Assembly (NCBI GenBank): GCA_002317575.1
Contig: DCIH01000079.1
Coordinates: 40,428 to 50,852, forward strand
Length of the DNA: 10,425 nt
Reading direction: 5' to 3'
Source: Verrucomicrobia bacterium UBA1731
GTDB taxonomy: Bacteria > Verrucomicrobiota > Kiritimatiellia > RFP12 > UBA1067
The notes beneath the pieces were generated by a model. The model was given only the letters and a program-made list of their open reading frames with translations, was not told the origin of the DNA and searched no databases. The position numbers and the translations under genes are program-made. Below are positions 1 through 6,677 of this stretch, in pieces (position 1 is the first letter of the stretch; every line of letters starts with the position of its first letter).

Positions 1-548
1 TCAAGGATGTGCAGAAGGCCGATCCTTCGTGGAATGTGATCCTCCTGCGCTACTTCAACCCGATTGGCGCGCATGAGAGCGGTCTCATCGGCGAAGATCC
101 CGCCGGCATTCCGAACAACCTGCTGCCGTACGTGTCGCAGGTGGCGATCGGCCGTCTGAAAGAGCTGAGCGTGTTCGGCAACGACTATCCGACGCCGGAC
201 GGCACGGGCATCCGTGACTACATCCACGTGGTGGACCTCGCGAACGCGCACCTGAAGGCCGTCGAGAAGCTCGGCAAGAAGAAGAAATACGGTCTCAAGA
301 TCATCAACCTCGGCACCGGCCACGGCTACAGCGTGCTGGAGATCGTCAAGGCGTTCGAGAAGGCGTCCGGCCGCAAGGTTCCGTACGCGATCAAGCCCCG
401 CCGCAGCGGCGACGTCGCCGAATGCTGGGCCGATCCGTCCTTCGCCAAGAAGGAGCTCGGTTGGAAGGCCAAGCGCGGCATCGAGCAGATGTGCAAGGAC
501 CTCTGGAACTGGCAGAGCAAGAACCCCTACGGCTTCAAGAAGGCCTGA
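1..548 (+). CDS. galE: UDP-glucose 4-epimerase, C-terminal part (5' end outside window)
   Basis: This is the C-terminal half of an extended short-chain dehydrogenase/reductase that interconverts UDP-glucose and UDP-galactose in the cytoplasm using bound NAD. The reading frame is open from the first bases (codons in phase with position 3), so the gene begins upstream and the GTG at 9 is not its start. GalE hallmarks are visible: LLRYFNPIGAHESG, the NNLLPYVSQVAIGR segment, VFGNDYPTPDGTGIRDYIHV, and a C-terminal LGW followed by DLWNWQ. The N-terminal Rossmann fold and the catalytic Ser/Tyr-x3-Lys lie outside the window. The stop is TGA at 546-548. Its product, UDP-galactose, is the substrate of the UDP-galactopyranose mutase encoded at 4580, which supports a shared furanose-sugar pathway. 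Family identity is very secure. Confidence 0.95.
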   Translation, partial: KDVQKADPSWNVILLRYFNPIGAHESGLIGEDPAGIPNNLLPYVSQVAIGRLKELSVFGNDYPTPDGTGIRDYIHVVDLANAHLKAVEKLGKKKKYGLKIINLGTGHGYSVLEIVKAFEKASGRKVPYAIKPRRSGDVAECWADPSFAKKELGWKAKRGIEQMCKDLWNWQSKNPYGFKKA

Positions 549-557
549 CGGGGCCGT

Positions 558-563
558 AGAGGG
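558..563 (+). promoter_or_regulatory. Ribosome binding site deciding a TTG start at 569
   Basis: AGAGGG lies 5 bases before the TTG at 569. No in-frame ATG or GTG lies between the galE stop and this TTG, and the protein from here reads straight into a plausible helical start (MDLFDEI). The TTG is therefore the best start for the glycosylase-like gene. It is assigned by eye only. Confidence 0.5.
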
Positions 564-568
564 CGGCA

Positions 569-1168
569 TTGGACCTCTTCGACGAAATCATCGTCCATCT
601 CGAGCTCGAAAAGGAGCTCGGCACGCGCACGGTTGAAATCGACCGCGCGCTTTTGCTTCCGCCAAAGGCGGCGGTGGCGCAGGGGGAGGTGAAGGCGGAG
701 GGCACCGACAGGGGGTCACGCCGCTCCGTCGGCGTGACCGATGTGGAGCACGCGAACGGCATCGGGGCGATGGTGGCGTCGGCGGAGCGACGCCACCCCC
801 TGGAGGAGATGCGTGACTACGCGTTTCTCACGGCGGGGGAGCTTTCCGCGGAGGGCGAGGCGCTATTGGCGAAGATGATCCAGGCGATGGGATGTCCTGC
901 GGAGAAGGTGATGCGGCTCAAGACGGCGCCGTTCGCGGGCGGCGCGAAAATCGCCGTGGTGATGGGTTCGGAAGCATTGCGCGCGTTTGCGCCGGGCACA
1001 CGCGCCGGATTGGGCGCGTGGACCACGATCGGCAAGACGCCGGCGGTCGTGACGTATTCGCCGGATCGGTTGCTGCGGTTTTTCGCGAACGATCCCGCGA
1101 AATTGCGCGAGGGCAAGCAGGCGGTGTGGAAGGCGCTGCAGGAAGCGATGAAGCGAGTTGGAAATTGA
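569..1168 (+). CDS. Uracil-DNA glycosylase superfamily-like protein, degenerate, with in-frame palindromic repeat insertion
   Basis: This 199-residue protein starts at a TTG. Its second half follows the pattern of family 4/5 uracil-DNA glycosylases: an LLAKMIQAMGCPAEKV segment (like the helix of LLxxxLxxxGxxxxxV), then KIAVVMGSEALRAF (like the IVALGxxAL strand-helix), then VVTYSPDRLLR in the place of the (T/S)xHPxxLLR motif, then a K-x2-VWKAL helix. Key features are missing: no GEGPG-like first motif, no cluster-binding cysteines, and the motif histidine is replaced by Ser. It may therefore be a non-catalytic or diverged member, and the function is unknown. Residues about 43-80 are encoded by the palindromic repeat pair at 694-801 and look foreign to the fold; without them the protein would be about 160 residues. 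It begins 20 bases after the galE stop and ends 18 bases before the next ATG. I am moderately sure of the fold and unsure of the function. Confidence 0.55.
   Translation: MDLFDEIIVHLELEKELGTRTVEIDRALLLPPKAAVAQGEVKAEGTDRGSRRSVGVTDVEHANGIGAMVASAERRHPLEEMRDYAFLTAGELSAEGEALLAKMIQAMGCPAEKVMRLKTAPFAGGAKIAVVMGSEALRAFAPGTRAGLGAWTTIGKTPAVVTYSPDRLLRFFANDPAKLREGKQAVWKALQEAMKRVGN
694..801 (+). repeat. Coding palindromic repeat pair, order B then A (copy 1)
   Basis: Module B spans 694-749 and carries a perfect hairpin at 714-739: arms GGTCACGCCG and CGGCGTGACC around loop CTCCGT, preceded by GACAGG. Module A spans 772-801: arms GGTGGCGTCG and CGACGCCACC around loop GCGGAG, followed by CCCT. Twenty-two bases separate the modules. 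Module A is identical over 30 of 30 bases to the copy at 3902-3931. Module B matches the copy at 3950-4005 at 49 of 56 bases. Both modules are translated here, in the same frame as in the other gene: B gives AEG-x-DRGSRRS-x-GVT-x-VE (residues 43-60) and A gives VASAERRHPL (residues 69-78). The host gene reads through without interruption. The arrangement resembles palindromic coding elements such as those of Rickettsia, but I know of no named family for it. Confidence 0.9.
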
Positions 1169-1186
1169 TTTGGAAAGGAACATGAC

Positions 1187-2104
1187 ATGAACAGACGGGA
1201 ATTCCTGGCCGCTTCGGCGGTGACGGTGGCGGGCGCGGCGCTCGCCAAGTGCAACTGCGGCACGGGCGCGGCCTGTGCGTGCGCGCCGAAGTGCGGCTGC
1301 GCGTCGCTCAACCTGTGTCTCCAGTGGTGGGCGATCCCCACGGCGGACGACTTCAACGCGAAGCTCGACTACCTCGAGCAGAACGGCTACAGGCAGGTGG
1401 AAATCCCCACGGGCGACTGGCTGCTCACGAAGGCGGACGCGTTCGCGAAGGCGCTTGAAGGGCGCAAGCTCAAAGTCGCGACCGCGTGCGGCGGCAGCGA
1501 TTTCTCCTATGCGGACAAGGCGCGCCGCGACGCGGAAGTGGCGCGGTTCCTGCCGCAGCTCGAAAAGCTCGGCATGCTGAAGTCCACCGGCCTCATCATC
1601 TGTCCGGCGCGCGGCAAGCCGGAGCTGAGCGCGAAGGACCTGCGCGAGAGCTTCGTGACGGACACGGGCAAGCGCCTCGCCGAGAAGGCGGCGGCGTGCG
1701 GCACCACGATCGTCCTCGAGCCGCTCCAGCGCGCGGAAACGCCGTTCCTCCGTCAGGTGGCGGACGGCGCGAAGATGGCGCAGGAAATCGGCGCGGGCTG
1801 CACGGTGATGGGCGACTTCTGGCACATGAGCAAGGAAGAGGTCTCCCAGAGCGGCGCGTTCCTGTACGCGGGCAAGCTCCTCTCGCACGTGCACATCGCG
1901 TCCCTGAAGACGCGCCGGATCCCCGGTTCGGACGGCGCGGCGGACGACTACGTGGACGGCTTCCGCGCGCTCAAGCAGCTGGGCTATGCGGGCGCGGTGT
2001 CGCTCGAGGCCGGCTGGCCGGTGAAGAATCCGGATGACGCGAAGAAGCACGAGATCTTGACGGGCATGTGCAAACTTATCAAAAAACAATGGGAGGAAGC
2101 GTAA
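1187..2104 (+). CDS. TIM-barrel sugar phosphate isomerase/epimerase with Tat-type signal and Cys-rich linker
   Basis: This 305-residue protein belongs to the xylose isomerase-like TIM-barrel family (AP endonuclease 2 fold), whose members isomerise or epimerise sugars with a divalent metal. Likely metal ligands are E178 (in LEPL), D210/H213 (in GDFWHM), H236 (in HVHIAS) and E274 (in SLEAGW), a normal spacing for the family. The N-terminus is NRREFLAAS followed by a hydrophobic stretch ending in ALA, which looks like a twin-arginine signal with a cleavage site near residue 20. Directly after it come three Cys-x-Cys pairs (C22/C24, C30/C32, C36/C38), which are unusual. The start ATG at 1187 is preceded by an AAAGGA site. 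The stop lies one base before the ATG of the oxidoreductase, so the two genes are probably translated together and may act on the same exported sugar. The substrate cannot be read from the sequence. Confidence 0.85.
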   Translation: MNRREFLAASAVTVAGAALAKCNCGTGAACACAPKCGCASLNLCLQWWAIPTADDFNAKLDYLEQNGYRQVEIPTGDWLLTKADAFAKALEGRKLKVATACGGSDFSYADKARRDAEVARFLPQLEKLGMLKSTGLIICPARGKPELSAKDLRESFVTDTGKRLAEKAAACGTTIVLEPLQRAETPFLRQVADGAKMAQEIGAGCTVMGDFWHMSKEEVSQSGAFLYAGKLLSHVHIASLKTRRIPGSDGAADDYVDGFRALKQLGYAGAVSLEAGWPVKNPDDAKKHEILTGMCKLIKKQWEEA

Positions 2105-2105
2105 C

Positions 2106-3395
2106 ATGAACAGACGTGATTTCATCAAGACGGGCGCGGTCTTCGCGGCGGCGCCGGCCATCGGCGCGAACGCGCCGCGCGAATTCAAGGCGGCGATCGT
2201 CGGCTGCGGCGGCCGCGGCGCGGGCAAGGGCTGGGGCGCGGCGGGCAACCTGCAGGAAGCGGCGAAGATCGTCGGCTGCACGGTGAAGTTCGTGGCGTTC
2301 GCGGACTTCTTCCAGGAGAAGGCCGAAGCGGCGAACCAGAACTACGGCGAAGGCAAGGGCAAGGTGTTCTCCGGCGCGAACGGCTACAAGCAGGTGATGG
2401 CGATGCCGGAAGTCGACATCGTGATCCTCACGACGCCGCTCAACTTCCGTCCCCGCCACACGATGGCGGCGATCCAGGCGGGCAAGCACGTGTTCGCCGA
2501 GAAGGGCGTCGCGGTGGACGCGCCGGGCGTGCGCGAGATGATCGCGGCTTCGAAGCTCGCGGCGGAGAAGAAGCTCACGATCGTGTGCGGCACGCAGCGT
2601 CGCCACCAGCGCGGCTACCTGCTGCAGAAGAAGGCGCTCGACGAGGGGAAGATCTCGCCGATCCTCGGCGGCGAAGTGTACTGGAACAGCGCCGTGCCGT
2701 GGGTGCGCGAACGCACGGCGGGCATGAGCAACGCGGCCTACCTCTGCAACAACTGGCTCAACTTCACCGAGCTTTCGGGCGACCACATCTGCGAGCAGCA
2801 CGTCCACAACATCGACGTCGCGAACTGGTTCCTCGGCCGCTATCCGAAGAGCGTGGTGGCGTTCGGCGCGCGCGCGCGCCGCTACTCCGGCAACCAGTAC
2901 GACATGTTCAGCGGCGACTTCGACTACGGCGACGGTGTGCACATCCACTCCATGTGCCGTCAGATCGACGACTGCAAGGGCGACGTGCGCGAGTTCTTCC
3001 GCACGGCGAACGAGATCATCAACGGCGGCGGCGTGGTGAAGACGCTGGACGGCAAGAAGGTCGAGCTCGCGGGCGATTTCCCGGACGTGAACCCCTACAT
3101 CCAGGAACACGTCGACATGCTCAACTCGATTCTGGGCAAGGGACCCTATTACAACGAAGGCGAGGCGTGCGCGCTCTCGACCGCGTGCGGCGTGATGGTG
3201 CGTCTCTCGGCGTACACGGGACAGCTCGTGACGCTGAACGACCTCGTCAAGAACGAGAAGTCGCCGTTCTACAACCTGGCGTGCAAGCCGTCCGCCGCGG
3301 ACTTCGAAGCCGACGGCGACGTGGCGATGCCCGAATACGGCGATGACAAGTGGCCGCTTCCGGGAACGCCCTGGCGCGGACTCAAGAAGGCGTAA
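2106..3395 (+). CDS. Gfo/Idh/MocA family oxidoreductase with Tat-type signal
   Basis: This 429-residue NAD(P)-dependent oxidoreductase is probably exported. NRRDFIKTG plus a short hydrophobic Ala-rich stretch forms a twin-arginine-like signal, after which the Rossmann domain starts (AAIVGCGGRGAG). The cofactor domain continues through VDIVILTTP and GKHVFAEKGVAV. The family's usual EKP is EKG here (E132-K133-G134), so the conserved proline is replaced. The C-terminal substrate domain holds GDHICEQHVHNID (residues 226-237), the site where this family keeps its catalytic His/Asp residues, followed by a bacterial oxidoreductase-type tail. A GGAGG site lies at 2092-2096, inside the end of the upstream isomerase gene. 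The pairing with a TIM-barrel isomerase is common in sugar and inositol catabolism of PVC bacteria. The substrate is unknown. The stop TAA at 3393-3395 directly abuts the next ATG. Confidence 0.9.
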   Translation: MNRRDFIKTGAVFAAAPAIGANAPREFKAAIVGCGGRGAGKGWGAAGNLQEAAKIVGCTVKFVAFADFFQEKAEAANQNYGEGKGKVFSGANGYKQVMAMPEVDIVILTTPLNFRPRHTMAAIQAGKHVFAEKGVAVDAPGVREMIAASKLAAEKKLTIVCGTQRRHQRGYLLQKKALDEGKISPILGGEVYWNSAVPWVRERTAGMSNAAYLCNNWLNFTELSGDHICEQHVHNIDVANWFLGRYPKSVVAFGARARRYSGNQYDMFSGDFDYGDGVHIHSMCRQIDDCKGDVREFFRTANEIINGGGVVKTLDGKKVELAGDFPDVNPYIQEHVDMLNSILGKGPYYNEGEACALSTACGVMVRLSAYTGQLVTLNDLVKNEKSPFYNLACKPSAADFEADGDVAMPEYGDDKWPLPGTPWRGLKKA

Positions 3396-4580
3396 ATGGC
3401 CAAGCGCGTTCTTTGGTGGGGACGTTTCGACCCCGGCTACTCGCGGAACCGCGTCTACGCGGCGCTGTTCCGCGAGCTCGGCTGGGATGTCGACTACTTC
3501 TTCGTCAAGGTGTGGCCGAAGTTCGGCGATGTCGAGGCGTTCTTCCGCGGTTTGGGGAAGCGTCCGAAGCCGGATCTCGTGTGGGTGCCGGTGGCGCGTC
3601 AGCGCGACATCGCCGCCGCGTGCCGCTGGGCGCACAGGCGCGGCATTCCCGTGGTGTTCGACCCGATGATCTCCGCCTGGGACAAGAAGGTTCTCGAGCA
3701 GAAGAAGTGGAAAGCCGAAGAGCGGCGCGCCAAGAAGTTGCTCGCGCTCGAGCGCAAGCTTATGACCGGTCCCGAGATCGTCTGCTGGGACACGAGCTGC
3801 CATGTGGATTTCTGCGCGGAATATCTGGGCGTGCCGCGCGAGAAGCTGCGGGTGTTGTTGACGGGGACGGACGAGCAGGTGTTCAAGCCGGTGGAGGAGT
3901 CGGTGGCGTCGGCGGAGCGACGCCACCCCCTTGTGGAGCCGGGTGTGGGGGCGGAGGGCCCTGACAGGGGGTCACGCCGCTCCGCCGGCGTGACCAGCGT
4001 TGAGCCGCGTGAAGGGACGACGGGGGAGCCCTTCAAGGTTTTGTACCACGGAGCGTACTTGCCGTTGCACGGCACGGAGTTCATCGTGGAAGCGGCGCGG
4101 ATGACGCAGGGCGAAAACGTCCAGTGGGATTTCCTCGGCTGGGGCGCGTACAAGGCGTCCACCGAGGCGAAGGCGGCCGGCATCAAGAACGTGCGTTTTC
4201 TCGACAAGGTTCCGTACGTGGACGTGCCGAAGGTGATCTGCGACCACGACGTGGTGCTGGGCGTGTTCGGCACCACGGCGAAAGCGGCGCGCGTGATCGG
4301 CAATAAGGTGTACGAGTGCATGGCGTGCGCGCGTCCCACGATCAACGAATTCTGCACGGGTTATCCGCCCGAGGCGAAGGACTGCAAGGCGATCAAGTTC
4401 ATCCCGCCGGGCGATGCCAAGGCGATCGCGGACGCGGTGCGCGCGTACCGCGACGACTGGGCGAACCGCGAGGCGTACTTCGCCGAAGCGCGGGCGTTCT
4501 TCGAAAAGCACTTGAGCATGCGCCTGATCAAGGAGCAGCTCAAGGGCATACTTGCGGATCTCGGGCTGGAGAATGGCTGA
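3396..4580 (+). CDS. GT-B glycosyltransferase (GT4-like) with repeat-encoded insert in the interdomain linker
   Basis: This 394-residue protein has two Rossmann domains and no membrane segment, as in family GT4 enzymes that transfer a sugar from a nucleotide donor to a cell-envelope acceptor on the cytoplasmic side. The N-terminal domain runs from VLWWGRFDPGYSRN to about residue 165, ending in GTDEQVFKP, the usual linker entry. The C-terminal domain starts at FKVLYHGAYLPLHGTEFIVEAA and holds the donor-site motif NKVYECMACARPTI with E307, matching the family's KxxE-x-MAxGxP pattern. Between the domains, residues about 170-206 are encoded by the palindromic repeat pair at 3902-4005 and have no counterpart in ordinary GT4 linkers. 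The start ATG abuts the upstream TAA, with AGAAGG just before it. The stop overlaps the glf start by one base. The family is secure; donor and acceptor are not known, though the glf neighbour makes galactofuranose one possible donor. Confidence 0.85.
   Translation: MAKRVLWWGRFDPGYSRNRVYAALFRELGWDVDYFFVKVWPKFGDVEAFFRGLGKRPKPDLVWVPVARQRDIAAACRWAHRRGIPVVFDPMISAWDKKVLEQKKWKAEERRAKKLLALERKLMTGPEIVCWDTSCHVDFCAEYLGVPREKLRVLLTGTDEQVFKPVEESVASAERRHPLVEPGVGAEGPDRGSRRSAGVTSVEPREGTTGEPFKVLYHGAYLPLHGTEFIVEAARMTQGENVQWDFLGWGAYKASTEAKAAGIKNVRFLDKVPYVDVPKVICDHDVVLGVFGTTAKAARVIGNKVYECMACARPTINEFCTGYPPEAKDCKAIKFIPPGDAKAIADAVRAYRDDWANREAYFAEARAFFEKHLSMRLIKEQLKGILADLGLENG
3902..4005 (+). repeat. Coding palindromic repeat pair, order A then B (copy 2)
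   Basis: Module A spans 3902-3931 (arms GGTGGCGTCG and CGACGCCACC, loop GCGGAG, then CCCT). Module B spans 3950-4005, with its hairpin at 3970-3995 (arms GGTCACGCCG and CGGCGTGACC, loop CTCCGC). Eighteen bases separate them. The order is the reverse of copy 1, yet each module keeps the same strand and reading frame: VASAERRHPL from residue 170 and DRGSRRS-x-GVT from residue 190 of the glycosyltransferase. The two loops, GCGGAG and CTCCGC, are exact complements. Module B is a diverged reverse complement of module A (24 of 30 bases), and the six differences form three compensated stem pairs. Confidence 0.9.
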
Positions 4581-5638
4581 TGGAAAACGTGGACGTGTTG
4601 GTGGCCGGCGCCGGCATCTGGGGCTGCACCGTTGCTCGCCGTTTGGCCGAGCAGGGCAAGCGCGTTCTCGTGTGGGAGAGGCGTCCCGTGGTGGGCGGCA
4701 ACGTCCGTTGCGAGACGGATCCCGAAACGGGCATCGAGGTGCATCGCTACGGCAGCCACATCTTCCACACGCACGACGACGCGGCGTGGAACTTCGTGCG
4801 GCGTTTCGTGGAATTCAACGGCTACCAGCACAAGGTGCTTGCGCGCCACGGCGACAAGACGTATTTCCTGCCGCTCGGGCTTGCGCTCGTGAACGGCTTC
4901 TTCAACGTCAATTTGACGCCCGCGGAACTGCCGGCCTTCATGGCGGATGAGACGCGCAAAAAGGCGATATTTGACGCATTCTTCCGCGGGTACACCTCCA
5001 AGCAGTGGGGCAAACCGCCGGAGGAAATCGATTCGTCGATCATCAAGCGCGTGCCGGTGCGCGCGAGCTGGGACGTGAACTACTTCAACGATGTCCGGCA
5101 GGGCATTCCGCTCACGGGCTACAATTCGCTTTTCGAGCGGATGCTGGACCATCCGAACATCCGCGTGGAGACGAGCCGGGCGCTTACGCTCGCGGATTTG
5201 GCCGATTTCGGCAAGGTCTATTATTCCGGACCGTTGGATGCGCTGTTCGACTACAAGTTCGGGCATCTGCCGTGGCGGACGCTGCGGTTCGAGACGGAGA
5301 CGAAGGACGTTGCGGACTGGCAGGGGACGAGCGTCGTCAATTATGTCGACGCCGAGGTCCCGTACACGCGCATCCATGAATTCAAGCACTACCATCCTGA
5401 GCAGAAGGACGTGATGGCGTGCGGCAAGACCGTGATCATGCGCGAGTATCCGGCGACCTGGAAGCCCGGCGACGAGCCGTACTATCCCGTGGACACGGCG
5501 GAATCGCGCGCGCTTGTGGAAAAGTACCGCGAGGAAGCGGCGAAGTATCCGGCGCTTGTCATCGGCGGCAGGTTGGGCGAGTACAAGTACTACGACATGG
5601 ACCAGTCCGTGTCGCGGGCGCTGGCCTGTTGCGGATGA
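4580..5638 (+). CDS. glf: UDP-galactopyranose mutase
   Basis: This 352-residue flavoenzyme converts UDP-galactopyranose to UDP-galactofuranose, the donor for galactofuranose-containing polymers, in the cytoplasm. The FAD-binding GAGIWG is at residues 10-15, followed by an acidic strand end (VWERR) and GGN. Family signatures follow: HIFHT (60-64), YTSKQWG (138-144), RVPVR (157-161) with the substrate-diphosphate Arg, VPYTRIHEFKHY with R264 in the place of the second conserved Arg, PGDEPYYPV, and near the C-terminus GGRLGEYKYYDMDQ with R331. All expected active-site motifs are present. The length is slightly short for the family (about 370-390) but there is no sign of truncation. The ATG at 4580 overlaps the glycosyltransferase TGA (TGATG), with GGAGA upstream. 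The GalE product is its substrate. Confidence 0.95.
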   Translation: MENVDVLVAGAGIWGCTVARRLAEQGKRVLVWERRPVVGGNVRCETDPETGIEVHRYGSHIFHTHDDAAWNFVRRFVEFNGYQHKVLARHGDKTYFLPLGLALVNGFFNVNLTPAELPAFMADETRKKAIFDAFFRGYTSKQWGKPPEEIDSSIIKRVPVRASWDVNYFNDVRQGIPLTGYNSLFERMLDHPNIRVETSRALTLADLADFGKVYYSGPLDALFDYKFGHLPWRTLRFETETKDVADWQGTSVVNYVDAEVPYTRIHEFKHYHPEQKDVMACGKTVIMREYPATWKPGDEPYYPVDTAESRALVEKYREEAAKYPALVIGGRLGEYKYYDMDQSVSRALACCG

Positions 5639-5654
5639 CGGAATGGGAGGCGTC

Positions 5655-6677
5655 ATGAAGTTCGTCAATCCAGGCCTGCTCTTTTTGGTTGCGCTGGTGC
5701 CGCTAGCGGGCGTGTTCTGGGTGTTTCTGCGCGCTCGTGCCGAGAGTCGCCTATCGGCGTTGGCGGCACCCGCGTTGCAGGGCCGTTTGCTGCCGGCCGC
5801 GCCGAAGGTGTTCCTGGCGCAGGCGATTCTTTTGCTTGCGGGAATGTCGCTCATGGCGTTCGCCGCGGCGCGTCCGCAGTGGGGGCATTCCAACCAGGTC
5901 GTGAAAACGCGTTCGCGCAATGTGGTGGTGGCGCTCGACGTGAGTCGGTCGATGCTGGCGGCGGATGTGCGGCCGAACCGGCTCGAGCGCGCGAAGGCGG
6001 ACATCGCGGATCTCATCGATTCACTGGAAGGCGACCGATGCGCGCTCGTGGCGTTCCGGCAGAAGGGCGTCCTGTTGTGTCCGCTCACGACGGACCACGC
6101 GTTCCTGCGCAGTGCGCTCGAATCGGCTACGCCCGAATCGGCTCCGCGCGGCGAGACGGATCTGGGCGCGGCAATCCGTGCGGCGCTGGACGCCCTGGAC
6201 GTCACGGCGGACGACCACAACGCGATCATCCTGATTTCCGACGGCGGCGATCTGCGCGGGAACGCGCTGGACGGCGCGCGCCAGGCGGCGCAACGTGGCG
6301 TGCCGATCTTCACGGTGGGTCTGGGCGATCCCAAACACGACGCGACGATCCCCGGCTTGGCGGGCGCGGGCGTGCAGCAGTTCAAGGGGGCGCCAGTGAA
6401 GACGCGCCTCGAGGAGAAGGCGCTCGTCGAAATCGCCAAGGCGTCCAAGGGTCGCTACGTGCCGCTGGCGACGGCCGGCACGGCGGAGACGACATTGGGT
6501 GCGATCTACCGCCGCTTCCTGTGCGCGGTAGCCGCGAAGGAGCAGGCCGAAGAGGAAGAACTCCGCGCGACGGAGCGGTTCGGGCTGTTTCTCGTGCCCG
6601 GGCTGGCGCTGGTGCTGGTGGCGGCGTTCCTGTCCCGCGGCCGCTTCGCCGGCCGCCTGGAAAGGAAGGCGTCATGA
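5655..6677 (+). CDS. BatA-like von Willebrand factor A domain membrane protein
   Basis: This 340-residue inner-membrane protein is of the BatA/BatB type. The N-terminus (FVNPGLLFLVALVPLAGV) is the first membrane segment, about residues 8-25. A second lies at about 53-70, and the VWA domain follows, likely on the periplasmic side, with a complete metal-ion-dependent adhesion site: DVSRS at 95-99, a Thr in GETDLG and the Asp in ISDGGD. A C-terminal membrane segment (FGLFLVPGLALVLVAAFL) closes the protein. Bat proteins usually sit with a MoxR ATPase, a DUF58 protein and BatD; none of these is in the window. The start at 5655 is preceded by GGGAGG at 5644-5649; earlier in-frame codons lie inside glf. 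The stop overlaps the next start (ATGA). The role in this cluster is unknown. Confidence 0.85.
   Translation: MKFVNPGLLFLVALVPLAGVFWVFLRARAESRLSALAAPALQGRLLPAAPKVFLAQAILLLAGMSLMAFAAARPQWGHSNQVVKTRSRNVVVALDVSRSMLAADVRPNRLERAKADIADLIDSLEGDRCALVAFRQKGVLLCPLTTDHAFLRSALESATPESAPRGETDLGAAIRAALDALDVTADDHNAIILISDGGDLRGNALDGARQAAQRGVPIFTVGLGDPKHDATIPGLAGAGVQQFKGAPVKTRLEEKALVEIAKASKGRYVPLATAGTAETTLGAIYRRFLCAVAAKEQAEEEELRATERFGLFLVPGLALVLVAAFLSRGRFAGRLERKAS

Noticed and set aside
694..801. CRISPR array or tandem repeat as explanation for the repeated modules
   Set aside because: There are only two module pairs, over 3 kb apart, in inverted module order, with no regular spacers and no cas genes.
2865..2880. 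16-bp alternating GC tract, a perfect palindrome that could adopt Z-DNA
   Set aside because: It lies in the oxidoreductase gene and encodes the ordinary segment FGARARRY; in GC-rich coding DNA this is expected by chance, and no second copy is seen.
4361..6448. Very long open frame on the minus strand (also 863-2281 and 2079-3926)
   Set aside because: These mirror the codon structure of the + strand genes in high-GC DNA. The translations are Arg/His/Ala-rich, lack any recognisable domain and cross several well-supported genes.
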